Assembly (NCBI GenBank): GCA_035327305.1
Contig: DAOLDL010000051.1
Span: forward strand, 1-21,263
Reading direction: 5' to 3'
From: CALMUP01 sp035327305
Lineage (GTDB): Bacteria; Verrucomicrobiota; Kiritimatiellia; CAIVKH01
DNA: 21,263 nucleotides
The notes below the pieces were generated by a model. That model was given only the letters and a program-made list of their open reading frames with translations, did no database searches and was not told where the DNA came from. The translations under genes were made by a program, and so were the position numbers. This document shows positions 7,466 through 16,752 of this stretch, piece after piece (the first letter of the stretch is position 1; each line of letters begins with the position of its first letter).

Positions 7466-10400
7466 CTACTTCCGGATCACAAACTCGTACGCGATTTCCT
7501 TAAGTTGTCGTACATCCACTTTACCGGTCGAGGTCAGCGGCAGTTTTTCGATCCTAAACATCATGGAAGATGAAGGGCGCCAAAGATTCGGCAAATTGGA
7601 TTGATCAAGAATTTCCCGGATTTTTTCCGGCGATCCAACGGCCTCCGTGTACAATAACACCAGTTGCTCTCCTTTTCGCTCATCCGGCACAGCGGTTATG
7701 GCAATGGATATATCCACCAGGCGCAATGCTTCAATGAGCACCTCCTCCGCCGCCATGTGCGGAACCATCTCACCTCCGATTTTGCTGAAACGGAACAATC
7801 GGTCGGTGATGAATATAAATCCGTCCTCCTCCATGCGGGCGATATCACCCGTGACATACCACTCATCGCGCAAGGCTTTTTCAGTCAGATCCGGACGATG
7901 CAGATACCCCCGCATCCGATTCGGACCGGATACCAGCATCATGCCGGCCTGCCCCGGTTCCAACGGCTTCCCGGTTTCCGGGTCGACGATTTTCACCGCC
8001 TCGCCCGGCAACGGCTGTCCAATACTTCCATCGCGATTTCCAACCTGCGGTGCGTTCCCGCCTTCAGCGGAAGGCAAATTCAACGCCACCACAGGCGACA
8101 TCTCGGTCGTGCCGTAACCTTCCAACGGCCTGACTCCGAATTTCTGTTCAAAGGCATCCGCAAGCTGGCGTTTTAATTTTTCCGCTCCGACAACCACAAA
8201 CTTAAGCGATGCAAATTCTTCCGGTTCCGCCTTCCGGTAGTACGAACTCAAGAAACTCGGTGTGGTGAAAAATACATTGCATCGATTCTCCTTCACCACT
8301 TCAACCACTTTCGCGGTGTCCAATGGCGATGCGTGATAGGATATTTTCAACCCGTTCAGCAATGGAAAGAACATGCCGGCGGTAAATCCGAAGGAATGAA
8401 ATATCGGAAGTGTCGCGCACAAATGCGTGTCCTGGTCGGGTCGGAACAGTTCCGTAATGGCCTCACAATTCGAAAGCACATTGTGATGACTCAACATGAC
8501 GCCCTTCGGCTCCCCGGTTGTTCCCGAGGAAAACATGATGGTCAACAACTCATCACCGGTCACGGTATCTGCACTGGACAACCAGTTTGATGGACAAAAC
8601 AGAGCCATGACAAGCGCCACCAGCTTGTCCCGGGAATGGATTTCTTCGGCAAATTTATCGGCAAACAGCATGTTCTCCGGCCACTCCAAATGCGTGACTT
8701 TTTCCACAAGCTTTTTGGCGGTTATAATGTGCCTGATACCGGCTTGCTTGATGGACGATTGAAACGCATCATTGGAGGTTGTGAAGTTCAGGTTCACCGG
8801 CACTTTACCGGCAAGCACCAATCCGACATTAACGATGGTGCCCCCGACCGACGGAGGAAGTACCACGCCGACCGCGTGATCATCGCGAAGCAGTTTTCGA
8901 AAGTGACGCGCCAGTACGATACTTCCCAACAACGCTTTGCGATATGTCACCTGTTTTCCTGTGGTGTCATTCATCGCCATGCGCGATCCGTATTTCCGTG
9001 CCGCCTTTACGAAGGCGATGCCGATGTTGCGTCGCGGACCTTTGCGAAGTTCGAAATAGTGGGCGGAAAGCCGGCGAATTTCCGTTTGCACCTGCCAGGC
9101 TTTGGCTTCGGAAGGCATCGGGGAACCCGCCACCAGCGTAACCGGATACCGCCATTTAATCGGCGCCTTGTCGCCACGGACAATGCTACGATAATGACTG
9201 AAACGGCTTCCCCATACGCCGCCGATGTAGATGGGAATGATCGGATAATTCGTGCCTTTGACGATTCGCTCCATCCCTTTCTTGAATTCGCGCATCTGAC
9301 CGGTTCTGGTCAAGGCGCCTTCGGCAAAAATACACACCATGAATCCCCGGTCCAACTGTTCGCGCGCCGCCTGCAATGATGTGATCAGATCGCGAGGCCG
9401 GTCATTCTCGGATATTGGAATCACCCCCATCAAATCGAATAATTTGCGCAAGCGATGTGTTTCATAAATTTCACGCGCCATAAGAAATCGAATGCGCCGC
9501 TGTTGAGACGACAGGATCAACAATGCATCCAAAGCCGATACATGATTGGCGACCAGAAGCGCGCCGCCTTCACGCGGCAAATTCTCCAATCCGACCCGAC
9601 GAATTTTATAGATCGAACGAATCAACACCATGGAGGCGAAACGGACGAAGAAGTCGGGAAGCACCTTCAGGCACAGCACCGTCATCAGCAACGTGAGAAT
9701 CCCCAAAAGCCCGAATGTATAGGCCGGCTTCCAAAACGAAATATGGCTCAACCCATAGACGAGAATGCCCGCCCCCATCACACCCATCCAGCTAAGGAAT
9801 CCATTGGCGGCGATAATCGAACCGCGTTTCGCCTCCGGCGCGCGATACTGTATAAAAGCTTCGACGGGAATGATAAAAAGTCCGGCGCCAGCGCCCGCCG
9901 CAAACATCAGAATGCGCGTGGTCAGGATTGAATACGGCAGGAAAAACAGCAACGCGGAAGACAACGCGATGATCATTGCACCAATCGGTATCATACCGAA
10001 TTCGATATTACGCCCGGAGAGTCGCCCGGCCACCAGCGATCCGGCGCCGATTCCCAATGCGGCATACAGAAACAACAGGCCGCCATCGGTTTCGGTCATG
10101 TCCAGATGTTCAATGGCAAACGGAATGAGGTTGAATTGAATAAATGCGCCGATCAGTGAAAAATAGGCGGAAGCAAGAATGGCCAGCAACAGGAAGCGGT
10201 CGTGACGGTTTTCCCTCAAGGTCCGGGTAATGTCACGCCAGAATAGTATCGAAATTTTGGCCGAACTGCCCATGGCCGGCGTATGCTTCACACGCAAACT
10301 GGTCAGGAAACCTGTGATGGCAATCACCACACAAATCATGGCCACAATGGCAAACTTGGAACCTTCACGATCTTCCATCGATTCACCGACAATGGATCGG

Positions 10401-10903
10401 GTCAGAAGCGGGGCCGCCACCGTACCAAATATGATGGAAAGATACGTTAGCGAAACCAGGTATCCGTTTGCACGGGAAAGCTGGGGCGGCTCCACCAGTT
10501 CAGGGATGATTCCATACTTGGTAGGACCGAAAAATGCGCTTTGCGTCGACATCAGAAATAGCACGGCGAAACCGAGGTATGGATTGCCGAACCAGAAGAT
10601 GACCGCCGCAGTCGCCATCACCATGATTTCCGCAAACTTGGCAATTACGGTAATCCGGCTTTTGCTGTAGCGATCAGCGAGAATGCCCGCGGCGGGAACG
10701 AACAACAGAAAGGGAAGCGCAAAAATTATTCCGCCTAATCCCGACAGGCGCGCCGCATGTTCAGGACCGAAATTGCGGATCAAATAAAACGTAACCAACA
10801 GCTTGAAAATGTTGTCGTTTAATGCGCCTTGAAACTGCGTCCAATTCAACCATACAAAGGATGAACTTAACGGACGGCGTTCACTTTGTAATTCAGAAGC
10901 CAT
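7466..10903 (-). CDS. LplT-PlsC-acyl-ACP synthetase fusion (lysophospholipid uptake and reacylation)
   Basis: An 1145-residue fusion of three activities. Residues 1 to about 415 are an MFS transporter like LplT, with about 12 membrane segments and GILADRYSKSR as motif A. About 425-620 is a PlsC-type acyltransferase with the HX4D box NHVSALD (H454, D459) and the acceptor motif FAEGALTRTG (E528). About 635-1145 is an AMP-binding acyl-ACP synthetase: P-loop SSGTTGEPKG (792-801), EGYGTTE, and the C-terminal Lys of STGKVD (K1128). In E. coli these are two adjacent genes, lplT and aas; the product flips lysophospholipid inward and re-acylates it. Catalytic residues look intact. The start has GAGGA six bases before the ATG. 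It is the last gene of the minus-strand operon, 27 bp after the AEC-type permease. Confidence 0.92.
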   Translation of the reverse strand: MASELQSERRPLSSSFVWLNWTQFQGALNDNIFKLLVTFYLIRNFGPEHAARLSGLGGIIFALPFLLFVPAAGILADRYSKSRITVIAKFAEIMVMATAAVIFWFGNPYLGFAVLFLMSTQSAFFGPTKYGIIPELVEPPQLSRANGYLVSLTYLSIIFGTVAAPLLTRSIVGESMEDREGSKFAIVAMICVVIAITGFLTSLRVKHTPAMGSSAKISILFWRDITRTLRENRHDRFLLLAILASAYFSLIGAFIQFNLIPFAIEHLDMTETDGGLLFLYAALGIGAGSLVAGRLSGRNIEFGMIPIGAMIIALSSALLFFLPYSILTTRILMFAAGAGAGLFIIPVEAFIQYRAPEAKRGSIIAANGFLSWMGVMGAGILVYGLSHISFWKPAYTFGLLGILTLLMTVLCLKVLPDFFVRFASMVLIRSIYKIRRVGLENLPREGGALLVANHVSALDALLILSSQQRRIRFLMAREIYETHRLRKLFDLMGVIPISENDRPRDLITSLQAAREQLDRGFMVCIFAEGALTRTGQMREFKKGMERIVKGTNYPIIPIYIGGVWGSRFSHYRSIVRGDKAPIKWRYPVTLVAGSPMPSEAKAWQVQTEIRRLSAHYFELRKGPRRNIGIAFVKAARKYGSRMAMNDTTGKQVTYRKALLGSIVLARHFRKLLRDDHAVGVVLPPSVGGTIVNVGLVLAGKVPVNLNFTTSNDAFQSSIKQAGIRHIITAKKLVEKVTHLEWPENMLFADKFAEEIHSRDKLVALVMALFCPSNWLSSADTVTGDELLTIMFSSGTTGEPKGVMLSHHNVLSNCEAITELFRPDQDTHLCATLPIFHSFGFTAGMFFPLLNGLKISYHASPLDTAKVVEVVKENRCNVFFTTPSFLSSYYRKAEPEEFASLKFVVVGAEKLKRQLADAFEQKFGVRPLEGYGTTEMSPVVALNLPSAEGGNAPQVGNRDGSIGQPLPGEAVKIVDPETGKPLEPGQAGMMLVSGPNRMRGYLHRPDLTEKALRDEWYVTGDIARMEEDGFIFITDRLFRFSKIGGEMVPHMAAEEVLIEALRLVDISIAITAVPDERKGEQLVLLYTEAVGSPEKIREILDQSNLPNLWRPSSSMMFRIEKLPLTSTGKVDVRQLKEIAYEFVIRK

Positions 10904-10930
10904 CGTAATTCCTCGCTTAATTGTTGCATC

Positions 10931-11944
10931 TTACGGAATGAATCCGCCGTCCGCCAGCCCCAACCATACTTCCAACTTCAAAAATAAAATGACGAACAGT
11001 GGCGCACTAGCAAAGCTGATCATGGAGGATATCACCACGCCGCGTGATGCAAGGTGTCGGTCGCGACCGAACATCTGGGCAAACATCGGAGCGGACACAG
11101 CAACCGGCATCGCGACAATCAAGTATAAAACCCAGCGAAGCATGCTGGACATGGATAGTCCGATCTCGACCGAAAAAAGGATGCTCGCCCCCAGTATAAT
11201 TGGCGCGATGAAAATTCTTCCGATGGTTACCAAACCGATATCACGCCAAGCACCGGGATTCTGATTTCCTCTTTCACCGAGATATAGTCCCAGCGCCACC
11301 AACGACAGTGGTATGGTCAAGCCGCCGATCATGTGCAATACCGGGCTGATATTCACCAAGGACAAACCTTTCCCATCCGGCTGGAATGTCATGGGGATCA
11401 ACTCAAACGCGACGGCTAATCCGGCCGCCGTGGATATGAATCCCGGATTTAGAAAAATGTATTTTAATACGTGCATGCCGCGAAGCGTGCCATGCAAAAG
11501 CCAGATTCCAACCGTCCACAATAGAATTTGCGTGGGGATGTTGAACAAAATGATCAATCGGACCGCCTCGTCCCCCCACAACGGACCGGCCAAAGCGAGT
11601 GGAAGATAAATCCAATTCGGCATACCCACCATAAAAACAAACATACGGCGATCCGCATTGGAATGCGTCAATTTGTGCCAGAATAGACCAATTAAGCCAG
11701 AGCCGATTAATATTATGACGGCCCAGACATGAATCAACCAATCAGAAAGCAGTGTCGATGGTTCCTCGGTCAGGGCGAGGCGGTGAAACACGAGAATCGG
11801 AAAGAAAAAGTAAATGACGGCCCGGCTTACCATGTCGTTTCCCTTTTCGCCGATGGCGCCCAGTCGACGCAGGGCAAGGCCAAACATGACCAGGACAAAG
11901 ATGGGAACAATCGATTGAAACAGGGCTACGGCGAGTTCGCTCAT
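10931..11944 (-). CDS. AEC-family (auxin efflux carrier-type) permease
   Basis: A 337-residue integral membrane protein with about ten hydrophobic segments in two similar halves, as in the AEC/bile-acid-transporter fold. The N-terminal half holds LVMFGLALRRLGAIGEKG and the broken helix VGMPNWIYLPLALAG, where the Asn of the family's crossing motif is retained. The second half ends AMPVAVSAPMFAQMFG, then a last helix. The start codon overlaps the stop of the flavoprotein gene (ATGA) with AGGA just before it. Substrates in the family are organic anions such as malate or auxin-like acids; the substrate here is unknown. Confidence 0.85.
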   Translation of the reverse strand: MSELAVALFQSIVPIFVLVMFGLALRRLGAIGEKGNDMVSRAVIYFFFPILVFHRLALTEEPSTLLSDWLIHVWAVIILIGSGLIGLFWHKLTHSNADRRMFVFMVGMPNWIYLPLALAGPLWGDEAVRLIILFNIPTQILLWTVGIWLLHGTLRGMHVLKYIFLNPGFISTAAGLAVAFELIPMTFQPDGKGLSLVNISPVLHMIGGLTIPLSLVALGLYLGERGNQNPGAWRDIGLVTIGRIFIAPIILGASILFSVEIGLSMSSMLRWVLYLIVAMPVAVSAPMFAQMFGRDRHLASRGVVISSMISFASAPLFVILFLKLEVWLGLADGGFIP

Positions 11945-13173
11945 ATTTCCTGCCCGATGGATTTACCGGCGATCCAGCCGGTGGTCCAAGCCGATTGAAA
12001 ATTGAAGCCCCCGGTCACACCATCGATATCGAGAATTTCGCCGGCGAAATACAATCCCCGGCACTTTTTACTTTCCATGGTCCGAAAATCAACTTCATCA
12101 AGACTCACTCCACCGCATGTGACAAACTCATCCTTGTTCATGCTTTTGCCATCGATTTGAAAATCGCTGGCCAACAGCATGCTGATCAGCGATTCGACCT
12201 CGTTCCGGGGAAATTGGTTCCACGTCGTACCCGCTTTGATTTTCAAATGGCCGACCAACGACTCCCAAAGCCTCTGGGGAATTTTCCAGGCATTCCACGA
12301 TTGAATGGTTTTACGCGCATGTTCCGCGCGGCATTGATTGATTTGCTCACGCAGTTCCGCCTCTGTCAGGTCAGGCACCCACGTGATGCGAACCGTAAAT
12401 TTGTAGTTCATATCGGCAAGCTGGGGCGCACCCCATGCGGACAGCTTCAAAATGACCGGCCCACTTAACCCCCAGTGGGTAATTAATATCGGACCACGTT
12501 GCCGCAACGTGGTTCCGGGAATGGTCGCCTGGACGTTGGAAACGCTGATACCGGCCAAATCCTTCAAGCGCGAATCATCGCAGTCGAAACTGAACAGCGA
12601 AGGTCTCAATGGTTTTATGGTGTGTCCAAGCTCTTCGATTAAATGGAATACGGGTGAATTTTGATTCCCACCGGTGGCGATCAACAGCCGGTCACATCGC
12701 ATCTTTTCGCCATTCGATAATCCGAGTTCGAATCCGCGATCTTCACGCTTCACTTTCGATAGACCCTTGCCGACAAGAATTTTGACTCCCGCCTGCTTTG
12801 CTTCACGAATCAGACAATTTGTGATGGTGGTGGATTGATCGGTTGTTGGAAACATTCGTCCGTCGGGTTCCACTTTCAATTTAACACCGCGTTCCTCAAA
12901 CCATTTCACGGTATCGCGGGGTTGCCAGCGGTTAAACGGGCCGATCAGTTCCCGGTGGCCACGGGGATAGAATTCCACCAAACGTTTGGGATCGAAACAA
13001 GCATGGGTCACGTTGCAACGACCGCCACCGGAAATCATAACCTTGGCGAGAAGCTCCGGACTTTTTTCAAGCAGGATGACATCGCAGTCGGGAATGCTTT
13101 CAGCGCAGGTAATCGCGGCAAAGAAGCCGGCGGCGCCGCCGCCGGCAACGGCTATGGTGTATCGATCCCGCAT
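11941..13173 (-). CDS. HI0933/BaiN-family FAD-dependent oxidoreductase
   Basis: A 410-residue flavoprotein of the HI0933 family. The N-terminal Rossmann motif is GGGAAG (residues 11-16). The family hallmark VMISGGGRCNVTH follows near residue 45, and the FAD-closing segment AGEILDIDGVTGGFNFQSAW is near the C-terminus. The frame stays open upstream to 13608, but that extension runs through the YlbF-like gene in another frame and does not resemble the family; the first ATG before the FAD motif is at 13173. No clear ribosome site precedes it, so coupling to the gene ending 25 bp upstream is likely. Reactions known in the family include bile-acid dehydroxylation steps; here the substrate is unknown. 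Confidence 0.85.
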   Translation of the reverse strand: MRDRYTIAVAGGGAAGFFAAITCAESIPDCDVILLEKSPELLAKVMISGGGRCNVTHACFDPKRLVEFYPRGHRELIGPFNRWQPRDTVKWFEERGVKLKVEPDGRMFPTTDQSTTITNCLIREAKQAGVKILVGKGLSKVKREDRGFELGLSNGEKMRCDRLLIATGGNQNSPVFHLIEELGHTIKPLRPSLFSFDCDDSRLKDLAGISVSNVQATIPGTTLRQRGPILITHWGLSGPVILKLSAWGAPQLADMNYKFTVRITWVPDLTEAELREQINQCRAEHARKTIQSWNAWKIPQRLWESLVGHLKIKAGTTWNQFPRNEVESLISMLLASDFQIDGKSMNKDEFVTCGGVSLDEVDFRTMESKKCRGLYFAGEILDIDGVTGGFNFQSAWTTGWIAGKSIGQEI

Positions 13174-13198
13174 GCGGAGAGCGCAATCAAATTGTTGC

Positions 13199-13618
13199 TT
13201 AGTGACTGCAACCGCATGATGGGCCGCAACCGCCCGAGGAAAAGTCATCAGAATTGGGCACGCGACCGAGTTCAAACGTCTTGCGGACATACTCGGAAAC
13301 GGTTTTTTCGATTTTATGCATTTGCCGTTGGGCCTTGATGAAGTTTCCGGATACGGGATGGCTTGTGAATTCCTTTTCCAAGCGTTCAAATTCCGCGTCT
13401 TCTTCGGGGGAAATGGGCTGGCCACTTTCATGCTTTTGGACAAGCGTTTCCTGAAGATTGCAGAGGTTTTCGTACATGGAGCGGGCATTTTCATCCTGTA
13501 AAAATGCCAGAATACTTTCCTTGATCTGGGTATAACCCGGTTGATTGAGAATGGTTTCGCAAAGCTCTTTGGTCTTGGCAACAACCGGCGTATCTTCAGC
13601 AATGGCAAGTGGTTTCAT
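13199..13618 (-). CDS. YlbF/YmcA-family protein with cysteine-rich tail
   Basis: A 139-residue, largely helical, charged protein of the YlbF/YmcA (RicF/RicA-like) family. The core runs from AKTKELCETILNQPGYTQIK through EDAEFERLEKEFTSHPVSG to a helix with FIKAQRQMHKIEKTVSEYV. It ends in GGCGPSCGCSH, with C131, C135 and C137. In Bacillus, related proteins form a complex that binds iron-sulfur clusters and affects RNA processing. The ATG at 13618 is preceded by AGGA seven bases away; an upstream in-frame start at 13714 adds 32 residues unlike the family. It is the first gene of the minus-strand operon that continues into the flavoprotein. Function in this lineage is inferred only. Confidence 0.7.
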   Translation of the reverse strand: MKPLAIAEDTPVVAKTKELCETILNQPGYTQIKESILAFLQDENARSMYENLCNLQETLVQKHESGQPISPEEDAEFERLEKEFTSHPVSGNFIKAQRQMHKIEKTVSEYVRKTFELGRVPNSDDFSSGGCGPSCGCSH

Positions 13619-13701
13619 AGTTTTCCTATTGTTAATCAGGACAATATAATGGATTTGCGGATGATTTTCCAGCACAACGTGAAACGGGTGGCAGGCAGAC
13701 G

Positions 13702-13726
13702 ATTTGGCGCTCACGGCTCGCCAAAT
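13702..13726. repeat. 8-bp inverted repeat downstream of priA
   Basis: ATTTGGCG at 13702-13709 pairs perfectly with CGCCAAAT at 13719-13726 around a nine-base loop. It lies 60 bp past the priA stop and 84 bp before the YlbF-like gene, on the path of minus-strand transcription. No U-run follows, so it could be a weak or factor-dependent end point, or a processing or attenuation hairpin. Confidence 0.35.
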
Positions 13727-13785
13727 TTATCAGCTTGATCTACTTCAGCTTCAGGATATATCAGACCATTTTTAACCGGGTAAAC

Positions 13786-15999
13786 TCACATAAAGTCCAG
13801 CGCATCGACATCAATTGCAAAACCGACATTTTTCGGCCATTTCATCCCCCGCAGAACTTCCCGTAACGGACGGGTCATGGCGGCGGTTTGGCGAGATCGG
13901 AAAATCAACTGGAACCGGTACTGGCCTTTTAATCTGGCCAGCGGCGATGGCGCCGGACCAGATATCGTAATACCTTTCAAATTCGCCGCATTCATGCCAT
14001 CCGCAACTTTCTGGATGGCAGATTCCACAACAGCGGCATCCGGTCCACGGCAGGTCAAACAAATCATGTGCGAGTAAGGCGGATATTCCAGCTCTTCGCG
14101 GAATGCCAATTCCTGATCGGCAAACGCTTCAAAATCCATGCGCCTCGCCGCTTGTATGGACCAGTGATGCGGAGAAAAGGTCTGGACAATCACTTCGCCG
14201 CTTACATCTCCTCGCCCCGCACGGCCGGCCACCTGGGTCAACAACTGAAATGTCCGCTCGGCTGACCGGAAATCCGGCACCTGCAGGCTCATGTCGGCCA
14301 ACACCACCCCCACCAGGGTTACGTTTGGAAAATCAAGCCCTTTGGCAATCATCTGCGTCCCGATCAGGATATCGATTTTCCCGGTTCGGAAATCCCCCAG
14401 CACCGTGCGGTAGGACTCGCGCTGTGTCATGGTATCCGAGTCCATGCGCACAATCCGGGCATGTGGAAATATTTTATTCACCACCTCTTCAATGCGTTGA
14501 GTACCGATCCCGGCATGTTTGAAATTGGGGTCGCGGCATTGCGGATTCGGACATCGCGTCGGAACCGGAAATTCGGACGCACAAAAATGGCACATGAGCT
14601 TTTGTGTCGCCTTATGGTACGTCAACGTCACACTGCACTGATTGCACTTGGGAGCTTCCCCGCATTTGGGGCATAACAGGGAAGAGGAAAAGCCGCGGCG
14701 ATTCAAAAACAACATGACTTGTTCTTTTTTATCGAGTCGGATGCGAATGGCTTCAACCAGATCAGCGGATAAGACATTCGGACGCCCGGACGCCTCGGCA
14801 TCCAATTTCAAGTCCACAATTCGCATTGCCGGCATTTTGCGGTGATCGATCCGGTGCGGCATCACAGCCTGGCGGTATTTACCTTTCCGCACATTCAAAA
14901 CGGATTCAAGTGATGGGGTCGCGGATCCCAGTATGACGGCGCAAGGGATGATATGTCCACGCATGACCGCCATGTCGCGGGCATTGTAGCGGGGCGATTC
15001 ATCCTGTTTGTAGGAATGCTCATGTTCCTCGTCGACCACGATAAGGCCGGGATTCGGAAGCGGGGCAAAAAGCGCGGATCGCGCCCCAACGACGATGCGG
15101 GCATCCCCTTTGCGAATGCGATGCCATTCATCGTGCCGTTCGCCATCGGATAAATCGCTGTGCAAAACCGCCACGACATCACCGAAACGCGCCCGGAACC
15201 GGTCTACAGTCTGCGGGGTAAGGGCAATTTCCGGCACCAGTACGATGGCGCCTTTCCCTTGCGCTACCGTATAGGCGATGGCCTGCAGGTAAACTTCTGT
15301 TTTACCGCTTCCGGTTACTCCATTCAAAAGGATGACTTCAGGTTCCTTTTTGTCGATGGCCTTACAACACGCATCCAGGGCATCCTTTTGCTGGGGCATA
15401 AGATGGAGCGGCAAAGTGGGTACAACCTGATGATCCTTAAAAGGATTGCGTATGCGTTTCCCTTCGCCGGCCTCCACCCATTTCTTCTCCTCCAATGCCT
15501 TGATTACCGCAGTTGTGACCGAACATTCCGCGATTACCTCCCGTTGCGGCGATGGACCATTTTTCACAAGCCAATCCAGAACTGTTTTCTGTTTGGGCGC
15601 TTTTATGGCGCCATCAGCCGCCACTTTTTTACCCGTCTCGGTGATATCCACCAGTTTTTGTTTGCGAAATCTGGCATCCCGGCGGCGCACCGGCGCGGGC
15701 AACATGGTGCGAATCGTCAATTCAAAAGGACAAAGATAGTAGTCGCTGATCCATCGGGCCAATTGAATTACATCTTCAGCAAGGTATGCCCCCTCGCCCA
15801 CGGTATTCCGGATGGATTTCAAATCGGGAAAGGACGACGAATCAGCCAACGCCATGACAAATCCGGTCTTCCAGCTGTGACCGAAGGGGACTTCGACCCG
15901 GGAACCCACCGTGATGACCCCGACGAGATCATCAGGAATCAGGTAATCGAATTCCCGGTCCAGCGAGAGGTCGACGATTACTTTGGCAATGTTCGGCAA
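13786..15999 (-). CDS. priA: primosomal protein N' / replication restart helicase PriA
   Basis: A 737-residue DEAH-type 3'-to-5' helicase that reloads the replisome at stalled forks; E. coli PriA has 732. The N-terminal 3'-DNA-binding domain contains EFDYLIP and GSRVEVPFG. Walker A is GVTGSGKTE with K233, and Walker B is DEEH (323-326). The eight-cysteine zinc region starts CPKCGEAPKCNQC and continues through CHFC to CPNPQC. Later helicase motifs include GTQMIAKGLDFPNVTLVGV and QVAGRAGRG. The start is TTG at 15999, with GGAG eight bases before it inside the end of the yjbQ-like gene, whose stop is three bases upstream. All catalytic parts are present. Confidence 0.95.
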   Translation of the reverse strand: MPNIAKVIVDLSLDREFDYLIPDDLVGVITVGSRVEVPFGHSWKTGFVMALADSSSFPDLKSIRNTVGEGAYLAEDVIQLARWISDYYLCPFELTIRTMLPAPVRRRDARFRKQKLVDITETGKKVAADGAIKAPKQKTVLDWLVKNGPSPQREVIAECSVTTAVIKALEEKKWVEAGEGKRIRNPFKDHQVVPTLPLHLMPQQKDALDACCKAIDKKEPEVILLNGVTGSGKTEVYLQAIAYTVAQGKGAIVLVPEIALTPQTVDRFRARFGDVVAVLHSDLSDGERHDEWHRIRKGDARIVVGARSALFAPLPNPGLIVVDEEHEHSYKQDESPRYNARDMAVMRGHIIPCAVILGSATPSLESVLNVRKGKYRQAVMPHRIDHRKMPAMRIVDLKLDAEASGRPNVLSADLVEAIRIRLDKKEQVMLFLNRRGFSSSLLCPKCGEAPKCNQCSVTLTYHKATQKLMCHFCASEFPVPTRCPNPQCRDPNFKHAGIGTQRIEEVVNKIFPHARIVRMDSDTMTQRESYRTVLGDFRTGKIDILIGTQMIAKGLDFPNVTLVGVVLADMSLQVPDFRSAERTFQLLTQVAGRAGRGDVSGEVIVQTFSPHHWSIQAARRMDFEAFADQELAFREELEYPPYSHMICLTCRGPDAAVVESAIQKVADGMNAANLKGITISGPAPSPLARLKGQYRFQLIFRSRQTAAMTRPLREVLRGMKWPKNVGFAIDVDALDFM

Positions 16000-16002
16000 G
16001 AA

Positions 16003-16419
16003 TCACTCTCCAATGATTTTGACCAGCACACGTTTTTTACGTTTTCCATCGAACTCGCCGTAAAAGATTTGCTCCCATGGCCCGAAGTCCAGATGTCCGT
16101 TGGTAACCGCCACCACCACTTCCCGCCCCATGATGGTGCGCTTCAGGTGTGCATCGGCATTGTCCTCGGCTCCATTGTGGTCGTACTGCTCGTAGGGTTT
16201 TTCAGGCGCAAGTTTTTCCAACCAGCGTTCGAAGTCCGCATGCAATCCCCGCTCATCGTCGTTGATGAAACAACTGGCGCTGATGTGCATCGCGTTCACA
16301 AGCGCCAGCCCCTCTCGAATTCCAGACTCGGCAAGGCAAGCTTCCACTTGAGGTGTGATATTGATAAATGCCCGGCGGGACGGGACGTTGAACCATAATT
16401 CTTTGCGGTATGATTTCAT
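16003..16419 (-). CDS. yjbQ: YjbQ/UPF0047-family protein
   Basis: A 138-residue protein of the UPF0047 family, some members of which are called secondary thiamine-phosphate synthases. Conserved parts seen are NAMHISASCFIND (42-54, with H45), the YDHN segment (79-82), EDNADAHLK (85-93), VAVTNGHLDFGPWEQI (103-118) and EFDGKRKKRV. Length is exactly that of the family. The ATG at 16419 has AAAGG five bases before it; the frame extends to 16515 but the added 32 residues are not family-like. It is the first gene of a two-gene operon with priA. In vivo function of the family is poorly defined. Confidence 0.85.
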   Translation of the reverse strand: MKSYRKELWFNVPSRRAFINITPQVEACLAESGIREGLALVNAMHISASCFINDDERGLHADFERWLEKLAPEKPYEQYDHNGAEDNADAHLKRTIMGREVVVAVTNGHLDFGPWEQIFYGEFDGKRKKRVLVKIIGE

Positions 16420-16611
16420 GGCAACCTTTCGATAAATAACCAAAGATTTCAACTGATGTATCATAACCCGGAGCCGGTCACAACCACCACGGCAAGCAAT
16501 TACAACACAACCCATCAGAAGCTTGCCAAGTCGGGTTCGTCTCGGTTACGGTGAAAGGGCGTTCAGTAACCGGGAGAGTTCCCGCCTGTTCGCTTTGATG
16601 CCGCGATCAAG

Positions 16612-16715
<104 letters not shown>

Positions 16716-16752
16716 GGCCGTTTGTCGCGGTTCCAAGGTGTTGGAAAAATCC

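Noticed and set aside
13174..13608. N-terminal extension of the HI0933-type flavoprotein by 145 residues
   Set aside because: The extension runs through the YlbF-like gene in a different frame, is rich in Lys/Arg/Ser/Pro and resembles no family. The FAD motif begins right after the ATG at 13173.
15160..16398. 412-residue open frame on the plus strand
   Set aside because: It is antisense to priA and the yjbQ-like gene, both of which have full family motifs. Its own translation shows no domain.
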